A stretch of DNA of 64,000 nucleotides from Rhodoflexus caldus (lineage in GTDB: Bacteria; Bacteroidota; Bacteroidia; Cytophagales; Thermoflexibacteraceae): positions 186,001 through 250,000 of the forward strand of contig NZ_JAJPRF010000003.1 of assembly GCF_021206925.1 (NCBI RefSeq), in the 5' to 3' direction. Position numbers and translations under genes: made by a program. The notes beneath the pieces are model-generated. The model worked only from the letters and a program-made list of their open reading frames with translations. It had not been told where the DNA came from and made no database searches. Shown one piece after another: positions 34,772 through 42,661 of the stretch (position 1 is the first letter of the stretch; each line of letters starts with the position of its first letter).

Positions 34772-35713
34772 TCAGGCATCGCGGCGCATAGCTTTCTTGC
34801 CAAGCATATACATGCCCAAGCCGAGCAACATAGCTCCAACGGCATATACAATGAGTTCGGAACTATCGCGACCCGGTGCCTGATGTTGTGTGTCCGCTTT
34901 TCGGTTGCCAACCACCGTAATTTCTTCTGCCTCATGGCTAAAAATTGTGGCGGTATCTGCCAGTACCGGCACATCTGCTGCATTGTTGGCAATTGCCGGC
35001 TCCCTGTCGGTTGCACCAAAGTTAGGCGATATGGCGGGCTTAGTCGTATTTGGAGTAACTGCAGCCTTCGTCATATCTTCGGCTTGCTTACCCATTATAT
35101 TAAATGCAATACCTGCCAGTGTAAGTAATTTTTGGCTGGCTTGCAGCAATTCATAGTCCTCGCCCAATTCATTTTTTGTGGCGTTATCTGTAACTGCCCA
35201 AACAGCATATTGCCCGGCCTTATTTTGGGCGCTGTTAGCTTCAATAATATGTGCAAGTCTTAAAAGCGGCTCGGCAGCTAATTTTCCTACCTCATAGTTT
35301 ACATATACATCGGGTGCGTTCTTATGCAACTCTCCGCAGAGCGCATTGATGCGCTCATATTTTTTTTGCCGTGGCGCAAGCGTAAAATATCTTGTTTCCG
35401 AAACAAGCATGTTCTGTGTGCTGCTGTCCAATGAGAGCAGCATAGTACCGCAGGGCAGCACTAAATGTAAGGTGCTGTCCGTTGTATTTTCAATGCGCAC
35501 TTCCATGCACTCGCCGAAATGGCTGCTGACGGGATTTGATAATAAGCGGTGCGGATTGTAAGCCCCCCTGATAGCAACACGTATTCTGTTGGACTGTTTT
35601 GCGCTCAGTAAACCTAATGTGTCTTTCTTTGTCGGTGCCCAATAGGGTTCTACCCTGCACCATGCAGGCAAAGATGCCATTAGGATAACGAATAGAGCCA
35701 CAGAGCGTTTCAT
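34772..35713 (-). CDS. Hypothetical secreted protein with C-terminal membrane anchor
   Basis: 313 residues. A signal peptide (MKRSVALFVILMASLPAWC) is followed by a beta-rich globular part at about 40-165 (NRIRVAIRGAYNPHRLL, HFGECMEVRIENTTDSTLHLVLPCG) with two or three cysteines. Then come a helical stretch, a Pro/Thr/Asn-rich linker (about 215-280) and one C-terminal transmembrane helix (ELIVYAVGAMLLGLGMYMLG) with a basic end (KKAMRRDA). The layout is that of an envelope protein held by its C-terminus with a cytoplasmic basic tail. I do not recognise the family. It is convergent to the second solute-binding protein gene and divergent from rplM. Confidence 0.7.
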   Translation of the reverse strand: MKRSVALFVILMASLPAWCRVEPYWAPTKKDTLGLLSAKQSNRIRVAIRGAYNPHRLLSNPVSSHFGECMEVRIENTTDSTLHLVLPCGTMLLSLDSSTQNMLVSETRYFTLAPRQKKYERINALCGELHKNAPDVYVNYEVGKLAAEPLLRLAHIIEANSAQNKAGQYAVWAVTDNATKNELGEDYELLQASQKLLTLAGIAFNIMGKQAEDMTKAAVTPNTTKPAISPNFGATDREPAIANNAADVPVLADTATIFSHEAEEITVVGNRKADTQHQAPGRDSSELIVYAVGAMLLGLGMYMLGKKAMRRDA

Positions 35714-36134
35714 AAGAAAATATGCAATTTGAGCCTAACTTTACACAAATAGGATTTTAAGCGTTTTTTTAGTTTTTCAACTCTGCGTTTGTTTGCAATC
35801 TTCCGCTACCGACCTAAAGGTAAAATTTGACAATATTGATTTTAGATTCATTACTTGCATGACAACTCACCAAGAACAGTTCTGTAAGTATTTATACAGT
35901 CAATTCAATCTTGCGGTTGTGCAATTACACAGTAACTACGCATAAATTTAGAAAAAATTGTGCGTTGGTAATAATTGCATAGGAGATTGATAAGCATCGG
36001 TATGGTGATATTGATGTAATATTTAGCCGATAAATTTCATAAAATACGGCTTTTTACGGCAAATATTGCATCGGGTAGTTAATGAGATTTGCCAATTGCC
36101 TAGCAGGTATCCTAACCAAATAGTGCAATAAAAT
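35714..36134. other. AT-rich intergenic region upstream of rplM
   Basis: No convincing gene is present. It is strikingly richer in A and T than its surroundings. One inverted repeat is visible: AATATTTAGCCG (36018-36029) and CGGCAAATATT (36057-36067), with an alternative partner CGGC at 36047-36050. It probably holds the promoter of the divergent hypothetical gene on the left and upstream elements of the rplM promoter on the right. Confidence 0.5.
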
Positions 36135-36166
36135 TTTGTTGGTTATGAATAGGTTAGCTATATTTG
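36135..36166 (+). promoter_or_regulatory. Promoter of the rplM-rpsI-rpsB operon
   Basis: TTTG at 36135-36138, a 20-base spacer and TATATTTG at 36159-36166 match the Bacteroidota consensus exactly. Transcription should start near 36172, about 23 bases before the ATG. Confidence 0.65.
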
Positions 36167-36194
36167 CAGTCCTTTTTTAAAACCATTCAAATTA

Positions 36195-36638
36195 ATGGAT
36201 ACCTTAAGTTATAAGACTATCTCGGTAAACAGAGCTTCTGTTACCAAAGATTGGGTTGTTATTGATGCCCAGTCTGCGGTCCTGGGTCGCCTTGCAAGTG
36301 AGGTTGCCCGTATCATTCGTGGCAAACATAAGCCCGGCTTTACCCCGAATGTGGACTGTGGAGATAATGTAATTGTCATCAATGCCGATAAGATTCGACT
36401 GACCGGCAAAAAATGGACTGACAAGGAGATTATCTCTCACACTGGCTATCCCGGTGGCCAGCGCATCGCCTCTCCTCGCGCAGTTCATGCCAAATCGCCT
36501 GTCAAACTGGTTGAGATGGCTGTTCGCGGTATGTTGCCTAAGAATCGTTTAGGCCGTCGTCTTTTTACTAACCTGTATGTATATGCAGGAAACGAACATC
36601 CTCACGCAGCCCAGCAACCTAAAGAAATCAAACTCTAA
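36195..36638 (+). CDS. rplM: 50S ribosomal protein L13
   Basis: 147 residues, the usual length. L13 is an early-assembly 23S rRNA-binding protein. Recognised from [32 protein letters not shown], the [19 protein letters not shown] block and [11 protein letters not shown]. It is the first gene of the operon. Its TAA overlaps the rpsI ATG by one base (TAATG), which suggests translational coupling. Confidence 0.98.
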   Translation: MDTLSYKTISVNRASVTKDWVVIDAQSAVLGRLASEVARIIRGKHKPGFTPNVDCGDNVIVINADKIRLTGKKWTDKEIISHTGYPGGQRIASPRAVHAKSPVKLVEMAVRGMLPKNRLGRRLFTNLYVYAGNEHPHAAQQPKEIKL

Positions 36639-37024
36639 TGGAAGTAATCAACACTATCGGCAGAAGAAAAACGGCTGTAGCACGCATCTATGTTTCAGCC
36701 GGTTCAGGTAAAATTACCGTTAACCAACGCGAGCTGAAGGACTATTTTCCTTCTGAGATTTTGCAGATTATCGTTAATCAGCCACTGAACACTGTGAATG
36801 CTTTGAATGCCTACGACATCAAAGTTAATGTAGCAGGCGGTGGTCTGAAAGGTCAGGCAGAAGCAGTTCGTCTGGCTATCTCACGTGCCTTGTGCGAAGT
36901 AACAGCAGAAAACAGACCGGCTTTGAAGAAAGAAGGCTTCCTGACCCGCGACCCTCGCATGGTAGAGCGCAAGAAGTACGGACGCAGAAAAGCTCGCAGA
37001 AGATTCCAGTTCAGCAAGCGCTAA
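36638..37024 (+). CDS. rpsI: 30S ribosomal protein S9
   Basis: 128 residues. S9 contacts P-site tRNA through its C-terminal tail, which here ends in RRRFQFSKR, the conserved form. The N-terminus [14 protein letters not shown] and the [22 protein letters not shown] block are typical. It is directly coupled to rplM. Confidence 0.98.
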   Translation: MEVINTIGRRKTAVARIYVSAGSGKITVNQRELKDYFPSEILQIIVNQPLNTVNALNAYDIKVNVAGGGLKGQAEAVRLAISRALCEVTAENRPALKKEGFLTRDPRMVERKKYGRRKARRRFQFSKR

Positions 37025-37075
37025 TCGGATTTATTCGTTGGTTATTATTTTCCACATTCTCAAGAACGGTAATTT

Positions 37076-37864
37076 ATGTCTAACTTAGAATATAAAGACC
37101 TTTTGGATGCAGGTGTGCATTTCGGGCACCTGACCCGTAAATGGAATCCTAAAATGGCGCCCTACATCTTCATGGAGCGCAACGGAATCCATATTATTGA
37201 CCTGAACAAAACGCTGACTGCGCTGGATACAGCTTGCGAAGCAGTGAAGAAAATTGTTCGCTCCGGTCGCAAAGTAATGTTTGTTGCTACCAAGAAGCAG
37301 GCTAAGGAGGTAGTAGCTGAAGAGGCACGTCGCCTGAAAATGCCTTACGTAACCGAGCGTTGGCTGGGCGGTATGCTGACTAACTTTACTACTATCCGCA
37401 AGTCTTTGAAAAAGCTTTCAAGCATTGAAAAGCTCATTAAAGACGAGAGCAGCTATAACAACTTGGCTAAGCGTGAGCGCCTGATGATAGCTCGCGAGCG
37501 CGACAAACTGCAAAGAATTCTGGGCGGAGTTGCCGACCAAGCTCGTCTCCCGGCCGCTTTGTTTGTAGTAGATATCAAGCGCGAGCACATTGCCATTAAG
37601 GAAGCTCAAAAGCTGAACATCCCTGTTTTTGCTATTGTGGATACCAACTCCGACCCTAATCAGGTGGACTTCCCTATTCCGGGCAATGACGACGCATTCA
37701 AGTCTATTTCTCTGATTACCTCTACATTTGGCAAAGCCATTGAAGAAGCGCTGATGGAGCGTAAGAAAGAAAAAGACGAAAGCAAACTGAAAGACGAAGA
37801 AAATCAGAAGCGCGAAATAGACGAAACAACTGTTTCCGTAGATGCTGATGAAGACAACGAATAG
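37076..37864 (+). CDS. rpsB: 30S ribosomal protein S2
   Basis: 262 residues with an acidic, charged C-terminal extension (KDESKLKDEENQKREIDE...) common in Bacteroidota. The conserved N-terminus is LLDAGVHFGHLTRKWNPKM; FVATKKQAKEVV and RWLGGMLTNF follow. S2 helps to hold S1 on the 30S subunit. In most Bacteroidota rpsB is followed by tsf (elongation factor Ts), but here a strong terminator follows at 37888-37927 and tsf is not in the window. Confidence 0.98.
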   Translation: MSNLEYKDLLDAGVHFGHLTRKWNPKMAPYIFMERNGIHIIDLNKTLTALDTACEAVKKIVRSGRKVMFVATKKQAKEVVAEEARRLKMPYVTERWLGGMLTNFTTIRKSLKKLSSIEKLIKDESSYNNLAKRERLMIARERDKLQRILGGVADQARLPAALFVVDIKREHIAIKEAQKLNIPVFAIVDTNSDPNQVDFPIPGNDDAFKSISLITSTFGKAIEEALMERKKEKDESKLKDEENQKREIDETTVSVDADEDNE

Positions 37865-37887
37865 TCGGACAGTTAATTAATACACAC

Positions 37888-37927
37888 AAAGAGTGAAAAA
37901 GACGCAAGGATTTTTCACTCTTTTTTT
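37888..37927 (+). terminator. Rho-independent terminator after rpsB
   Basis: A perfect 13-bp stem (37888-37900 with 37911-37923, core AAAGAGTGAAAAA) with a 10-base loop is followed by a continuous T-run to 37927. Strong intrinsic terminator of the rplM-rpsI-rpsB transcript. Confidence 0.85.
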
Positions 37928-37965
37928 ATTTGTACAACTTTGTGTATCAACCAAATTTAAATGTT

Positions 37966-38190
37966 ATGGCAGCAGTAAAACTCACCGTAAACAGCAACGG
38001 TTCATTAAAAGTAGAAGGCGATTTTGAAATTGTAGATGCACAAGGAAATGTATATGGCTTGGGCGGACGCACGGCAGTATCTATTTGTCGCTGTGGTTTG
38101 TCGCAAAACAAGCCTTTTTGCGATGGCTCGCACCGCGGCCATTTTGACCACGATGCTAAGGCTTTTGACCTCCCTCCTAAAAAGCAGTAG
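37966..38190 (+). CDS. CDGSH-type iron-sulfur protein
   Basis: 74 residues. The CDGSH domain binds a [2Fe-2S] cluster with three Cys and one His: CRCGLSQNKPFCDGSH has Cys41, Cys43, Cys52 and His56. Bacterial small CDGSH proteins are thought to take part in iron-sulfur or redox handling. I used the ATG at 37966 rather than an upstream in-frame ATG at 37930, which lies only a few bases after the terminator T-run. Its end overlaps the convergent PAP2 gene by 14 bases. Confidence 0.9.
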   Translation: MAAVKLTVNSNGSLKVEGDFEIVDAQGNVYGLGGRTAVSICRCGLSQNKPFCDGSHRGHFDHDAKAFDLPPKKQ

Positions 38191-38770
38191 CAGGGATTAG
38201 CCGCAGCCGCAACGCAATGTGCCAAAGCAAAATGGCAATCAGTGCGCCTGCCATTGCGCCCAAAAGCACATCAGCCGGATAATGTACGCCTACATATATC
38301 CGGCTGTAACTTACAATGGCTGCCCACAAGCATATGCCCCAACGAAGCGCATTTTTATACTGCCATTGCGGAAACAGCAGCCATAAAAACGCTGCTAATG
38401 CAAAAGTGTTCGCAGCATGAGAAGATATGAATCCGTATTGTCCGCCGCAACCAATCGGTACAAATATTTGTTCTTGCAACGAAGGTTCATGGCAGGGGCG
38501 CAAACGCTCAAAAAGCGGTTTTATCAGCCCTGATGCAAACTGGTCGCTGCACAAGATGATGCAGGCAATCAATAGCAGGTATCGCCAAGATTGCTTTTTG
38601 TACGATACAATAATACCCAATCCAATCAGGATGTAGAGTGGAATCCATACGTGGGTGGCGGTGGCAAAAATCATTATCCCGTCTAAGGCAGGATGGTGCA
38701 GGCTGTTCAGCCATAAAAAAAGGTTTTTGTCCCACGCTTGTAAGGTGTCTATGATAGATGCTGTTGTCAT
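38177..38770 (-). CDS. PAP2-family membrane phosphatase
   Basis: 197 residues with five or six transmembrane helices. The three phosphatase motifs are complete: KPLFERLRP (Lys84, Arg91), SSH with His118, and SRIYVGVHYPAD with Arg157, His163 and Asp167. Such enzymes dephosphorylate undecaprenyl pyrophosphate or phosphatidic acid or act on lipid A; the substrate is not clear. It is the last gene of a three-gene minus-strand unit after the cyclophilin gene and mgtE. The mgtE stop and this ATG overlap by one base (TAATG), so they are translationally coupled. Confidence 0.88.
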   Translation of the reverse strand: MTTASIIDTLQAWDKNLFLWLNSLHHPALDGIMIFATATHVWIPLYILIGLGIIVSYKKQSWRYLLLIACIILCSDQFASGLIKPLFERLRPCHEPSLQEQIFVPIGCGGQYGFISSHAANTFALAAFLWLLFPQWQYKNALRWGICLWAAIVSYSRIYVGVHYPADVLLGAMAGALIAILLWHIALRLRLIPATAF

Positions 38771-40122
38771 TACAAAGGGAAAAAAGCATACACCATGCGC
38801 GCTACCAAAAAATAAACGGCCAGACCCAGCAAATCATTGGCAGTGGTAATAAATGGCCCTGAGGCAAGGGCGGGGTTAATGCCGAAACGGTCTAATACCA
38901 ATGGAGTAACCGTTCCCATAAGCGATGCCAGAATAACTACGCTGAACAAGGCTACCGAAACCACTATGGCAAGCGTCATTTTATTGAAAATGACAATGTT
39001 AAAGCCAAATACTACCATTGAAATCACCAGCCCGTTGAGCAGCGCTACCAACATCACTTTCCACAATCGCTGCCAGATAGAGGCCGTGGGGGTGCTGTCT
39101 TCGGCGAGGCTCTGCACAACAATGGTTGAAGACTGTATGCCTACATTGCCGCCGGTAGCCGTGATGAGCGGAATAAAAAATGCCATTGCGGGAATCAAGG
39201 CAAGGTCTTGCTCAAAAATGCCGATGAAGCGAGCACCCAAAATTCCACCCAACATACCAATCAGCAGCCAAGGCAGGCGTGCGCGGGTCAGTTTCCAAAT
39301 AGAATCATCTTCTTCAATATCCTCCGAAATACCGGAAACCGCCTGTAAGTCTTTGTCGGCCTGCTCAACAATTAAGTCCACGATATCGTCAATGGTAATG
39401 CGCCCCAATAGTTTTCCGCGCACATTGACCACAGGGATGGCTTCAAGGTCATACTTTTGCATCAGGGCAGCCACTTCTTCGCCTGCGCGATAGGTTTCTA
39501 CGGCTACCACATCTTCTATTACCAGATTTTTAATCAGTTCGTTGTCTTTGGCAATTACGATTTGTTTGAGCGGCAGTCTGCCAACCAGCACGTCATCGTC
39601 ATCTACAACGTAAACCGAATAAATTTTTTCTACATTTTCTGCCTGTCGTCTGATTTCTTCAATGCATCGCTGCACCGTCCAGTTGATATTGGCTTTGATG
39701 AGCTCGGTAGCCATCAATCCGCCGGCACAGTCGGGTTCATAGTGCAACAGGTCTTTGATATAATTGCTTTGTTCTTCGCTCAACAGCGCCATCACCTCTT
39801 CTCGGATGCGAACGGGTTGCTCATTGAGCAAATCCACCGCATCGTCGGAGTCCATATAATCTACAATGGCGGCTATTTCCTCTGCATTGAACAGCTTTAA
39901 AAAATCTCTTCGGATATCTGACTCCAAGTCGCTGAGAATATCGGCGCTCACATTGGGTGGCAGCAGTTGAATTACATACTTACTGTCAGCGCCATTGAGT
40001 TCATGCAAAATAGCGCTGATGTCTGCCGGATACAGGTCAGCCGTTACGCGAAGGATGTAGTCATCGTCGCGTTTGCGAACGGCTTGCTCAAACTTGTTCA
40101 GTAATTCGGTAGAGAGTTCCAA
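38770..40122 (-). CDS. mgtE: Magnesium transporter MgtE
   Basis: 450 residues. Mg2+ channel of the MgtE/SLC41 family. The N-domain (about 1-130; superhelical, with LLNEQPVRIREEVMALL) is followed by two CBS domains (about 135-260; ETYRAGEEVAALMQKYDLEAIPVV and GKLLGRITIDDIVDLI), which sense Mg2+, then five transmembrane helices from 290 on, with the pore signature PLITATGGNVGIQSSTIVVQSLA. Full length. It is the middle gene of cyclophilin-mgtE-PAP2; the gap to the cyclophilin gene is 6 bases. Confidence 0.95.
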   Translation of the reverse strand: MELSTELLNKFEQAVRKRDDDYILRVTADLYPADISAILHELNGADSKYVIQLLPPNVSADILSDLESDIRRDFLKLFNAEEIAAIVDYMDSDDAVDLLNEQPVRIREEVMALLSEEQSNYIKDLLHYEPDCAGGLMATELIKANINWTVQRCIEEIRRQAENVEKIYSVYVVDDDDVLVGRLPLKQIVIAKDNELIKNLVIEDVVAVETYRAGEEVAALMQKYDLEAIPVVNVRGKLLGRITIDDIVDLIVEQADKDLQAVSGISEDIEEDDSIWKLTRARLPWLLIGMLGGILGARFIGIFEQDLALIPAMAFFIPLITATGGNVGIQSSTIVVQSLAEDSTPTASIWQRLWKVMLVALLNGLVISMVVFGFNIVIFNKMTLAIVVSVALFSVVILASLMGTVTPLVLDRFGINPALASGPFITTANDLLGLAVYFLVARMVYAFFPL

Positions 40123-40128
40123 AACTTT

Positions 40129-41058
40129 TTATTTTTTCATGGTGGCAGGATACTGATAGCCAAATCGCTTGGTAATTTCTGCTTTGGGCAGCACCTCTGA
40201 GGATATCTTCATCGGAATATCCGTATTGGGGCGATTGAATCGGTCGCCGGGCTGTGCAGCAATTTTATCGAGTACGTCAAAACCATCCAGAATTTTCCCG
40301 AAAACGGTGTATTCTCCATCCAGAAACGGCACTCCGCCAATGGTGGTGTATTTCTGAATTTGCTCGGCGGTCAGCGGCTTGTCCAACTCCACACCAAATT
40401 CTTTTTCACAAATGTCTTTGTGTTGTAAAATGAGCTTCTGAATGCCTTCATTGTCGCCGCGTTGTTGCAACTCGTTGAGTTGTGCGGTCAAAGAAGCATA
40501 GGCAGGTTTGGTAAGCAATTGCTGAAACAGTTCGTAGAGTTTGTACAAATCGGTGCGCATATCGAGCAGTTCCTGTTCGGTGTAGGTTTTGCCCTGTACA
40601 ATGTAGAACTGGCTGCCGTCGGATTGTTTTTCGGGGTTTACTTGGTCGCCTTTGCGGGCAGCACAAATAGCGCCTTTCTCATGGAAATACTTATCGGGCA
40701 TAAACTCGGCAGGCAGGAAATAGCCGGGGCCGTTATTGCCCAGCATCACGCCCGGCGCAGCACCTCTGGACTGCGGGTCGCCGCCCTGAATCATAAAGTC
40801 TTTGATGCAGCGATGGAACAGCAAATCGTCGTAGTATTTTTCCTTGACCAGTTTAATAAAGTTGTCTCGGTGTTGTTTGGTTTCTTCATACAAAATGGCG
40901 TGCATTTCGCCCATGGGTGTACTGATGGTAATCAGCACGTCTTTGTCGGGAGAAATTTCTGCGGTCGTTGTTTGGGACTGTCCCTGTGAAGATTGTTCAC
41001 AAGCAGTCAGCAAACCAAAAATTACCAGCCCTGCCAACAGTCGTTGCATATACTTCAT
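40129..41058 (-). CDS. Peptidyl-prolyl cis-trans isomerase, cyclophilin-type lipoprotein
   Basis: 309 residues. Lipoprotein signal with LLTAC (Cys20). The cyclophilin domain begins with [15 protein letters not shown], then the active-site region [15 protein letters not shown] with the catalytic Arg and Gln, and [12 protein letters not shown]. About 80 residues of helical, charged sequence ([19 protein letters not shown]...) interrupt the domain before it resumes at [23 protein letters not shown]. This insert is typical of a Bacteroidota subgroup. It should fold proteins at the periplasmic face. It is the first gene of the cyclophilin-mgtE-PAP2 unit and is divergent from ruvC. Confidence 0.9.
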   Translation of the reverse strand: MKYMQRLLAGLVIFGLLTACEQSSQGQSQTTTAEISPDKDVLITISTPMGEMHAILYEETKQHRDNFIKLVKEKYYDDLLFHRCIKDFMIQGGDPQSRGAAPGVMLGNNGPGYFLPAEFMPDKYFHEKGAICAARKGDQVNPEKQSDGSQFYIVQGKTYTEQELLDMRTDLYKLYELFQQLLTKPAYASLTAQLNELQQRGDNEGIQKLILQHKDICEKEFGVELDKPLTAEQIQKYTTIGGVPFLDGEYTVFGKILDGFDVLDKIAAQPGDRFNRPNTDIPMKISSEVLPKAEITKRFGYQYPATMKK

Positions 41059-41075
41059 TCGCTTTGTATTCTGTT

Positions 41076-41083
41076 TATCTTTG
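41076..41083 (+). promoter_or_regulatory. Possible -7 element of ruvC
   Basis: TATCTTTG matches TAnnTTTG and lies 34 bases before the ruvC ATG in the divergent gap with the cyclophilin gene. No good -33 element is present. Confidence 0.3.
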
Positions 41084-41117
41084 CCAAAATTACATAAAAG
41101 CAGTCAATCCAACCGCC

Positions 41118-41675
41118 ATGAATCAATCGGAGCGCATCATTATCGGCTTAGACCCCGGAACGGTGGTCATGGGCTATGGCATTGTAAAAATGACAGGCCG
41201 CAAGTTGGAAGCACTGCAAATGGGTGTTATCCATTTGAGTAAGTACGATAATCATGCGCAAAAGCTGCAAAAAATCTGGGAGCGCGTCCATCAGTTGGTT
41301 GAGCAGTACATGCCCGATGAAATGGCATTGGAAGCGCCTTTTTACGGCAAAAATATCCAGTCTATGCTTAAACTTGGGCGTGCCCAAGGGGTAGCAATGG
41401 CTGTAGCGCTTGCCAGAGGGATTCCCATTATTGAATATGCACCCAAAAAAGTAAAGCAGGCGGTAACGGGCAACGGCAGTGCTTCAAAGGAGCAGGTGGC
41501 GGCAATGCTGCAAAGTCAGTTGGCGATTGGTGAACTGCCGGAACTGTTAGATGCTACCGATGCGCTTGCCGTGGCGGTTTGTCATGCTTACCAGCAGCAA
41601 ACACCTGCCCGCGGAAAAGCCAAAAATTGGGCGGCATTTATTGCCGATAATCCCGACCGGGTTAAAAAATCTTAG
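41118..41675 (+). CDS. ruvC: Crossover junction endodeoxyribonuclease RuvC
   Basis: 185 residues. It resolves Holliday junctions as a dimer with RuvAB. The four acidic catalytic residues are visible: Asp12 (GLDPGT), Glu72 (LEAPFYGKN), Asp145 and Asp148 ([12 protein letters not shown]). The start is the ATG at 41118; a long upstream extension in frame covers the promoter region and the divergent gene. RuvA and RuvB genes are not in the window. The stop overlaps that of the convergent porP by four bases. Confidence 0.95.
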   Translation: MNQSERIIIGLDPGTVVMGYGIVKMTGRKLEALQMGVIHLSKYDNHAQKLQKIWERVHQLVEQYMPDEMALEAPFYGKNIQSMLKLGRAQGVAMAVALARGIPIIEYAPKKVKQAVTGNGSASKEQVAAMLQSQLAIGELPELLDATDALAVAVCHAYQQQTPARGKAKNWAAFIADNPDRVKKS

Positions 41676-42661
41676 AAAACAGGGCATTTGATACCGGTCT
41701 GGCGGCGAAAATCGCGCGTTGCCCACGTGTACACGATGCCTATTTCATGCGAGCCGCTCGTTACCCTGTTCATATTGCTGATGGGCAGGTCATAACTGTA
41801 AGCCATTTGCCAGTTGTCGCGATAAATGCCGATGATAGCAGCAACAGCATCCTGACGAGGCAGGCCGAACGATTGCAACAAGGGCAGGCCGCGATACTGT
41901 GCGCCAACCTGAATGGGGGAGCGTTCAAATGCCACACGAGCGCCTATATCCAACTGTCGCGCTGCTCCCTGTTGTTTAAAAAGCATTGCAGGCAGCAGGT
42001 AGATATCGCCGCTGCCATCCGTCGGAAAGGAAAACTTGCCTCCCATATGAGCGGCATAGAGGCGCGGCAATGCGGCAGACTCGCCGGTTAGGAAGGAAAT
42101 ATCGGGCTTGTTCAGATGCAAAACCGAAGCCCCTGCCCAAAACTGCGCGCTGTAAAACAATATGCCGGAGCCAAAATCAGCAAAAAAACGGCTGTTGCTG
42201 CCGTTGCCCTCAAATACATCGGGTTCATCGGGGCGCACTTGGCTGGTAAAGCGCAGTGAGTTGATGGCAGTGCTGCGATTAGACAGCCCCGCGTTCAGTC
42301 CCATGCGCAATATGTACTTGCTGCTCAATCGCAGTTGAAAACTGTACACTGCCTGCAAGGCAATTTGCTGGAACTGACCGGTCGGTGCCGTATCGTGGGT
42401 CAAATAAGCCCCTGCTCCGCTGCTAATGGTTGGGAGGTTAGCATCAAAAGCGGCATAGGTAGTCGCCATGCGTGCCGACGCACCTAACCACTGCTGCCGA
42501 TGCAGTAATCCCATGCGATATTGCGTAGTAGTGCCTGTAAAAGCAGGATTTACAGCCATAGGCGCAAGGTAAAACTGCGTAAACTGTGGGGTTTGCGCGT
42601 GCAGGCTCCAAGACAGGAAAAGCCATATTAAACCTGCCGAAGTCAGATAGTAGTTTCTCAT
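41672..42661 (-). CDS. PorP/SprF-family outer-membrane protein
   Basis: 329 residues with a signal peptide ([13 protein letters not shown]). The PorP/SprF family is linked to type IX secretion and attachment of surface adhesins. Typical opening [20 protein letters not shown], then alternating beta strands ([38 protein letters not shown]), ending [18 protein letters not shown], which is the common C-terminal strand pattern. There are many paralogues in Bacteroidota genomes, so its specific partner is unknown. The ATG at 42661 overlaps the mrdA stop by one base (TGATG), so the two are coupled. Confidence 0.9.
   Translation of the reverse strand: MRNYYLTSAGLIWLFLSWSLHAQTPQFTQFYLAPMAVNPAFTGTTTQYRMGLLHRQQWLGASARMATTYAAFDANLPTISSGAGAYLTHDTAPTGQFQQIALQAVYSFQLRLSSKYILRMGLNAGLSNRSTAINSLRFTSQVRPDEPDVFEGNGSNSRFFADFGSGILFYSAQFWAGASVLHLNKPDISFLTGESAALPRLYAAHMGGKFSFPTDGSGDIYLLPAMLFKQQGAARQLDIGARVAFERSPIQVGAQYRGLPLLQSFGLPRQDAVAAIIGIYRDNWQMAYSYDLPISNMNRVTSGSHEIGIVYTWATRDFRRQTGIKCPVF

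Noticed and set aside
35859-35945. A 28-codon open frame in the AT-rich gap before rplM
   Set aside because: Too short, no initiation context and no similarity to a known small protein. Chance is enough to explain it.
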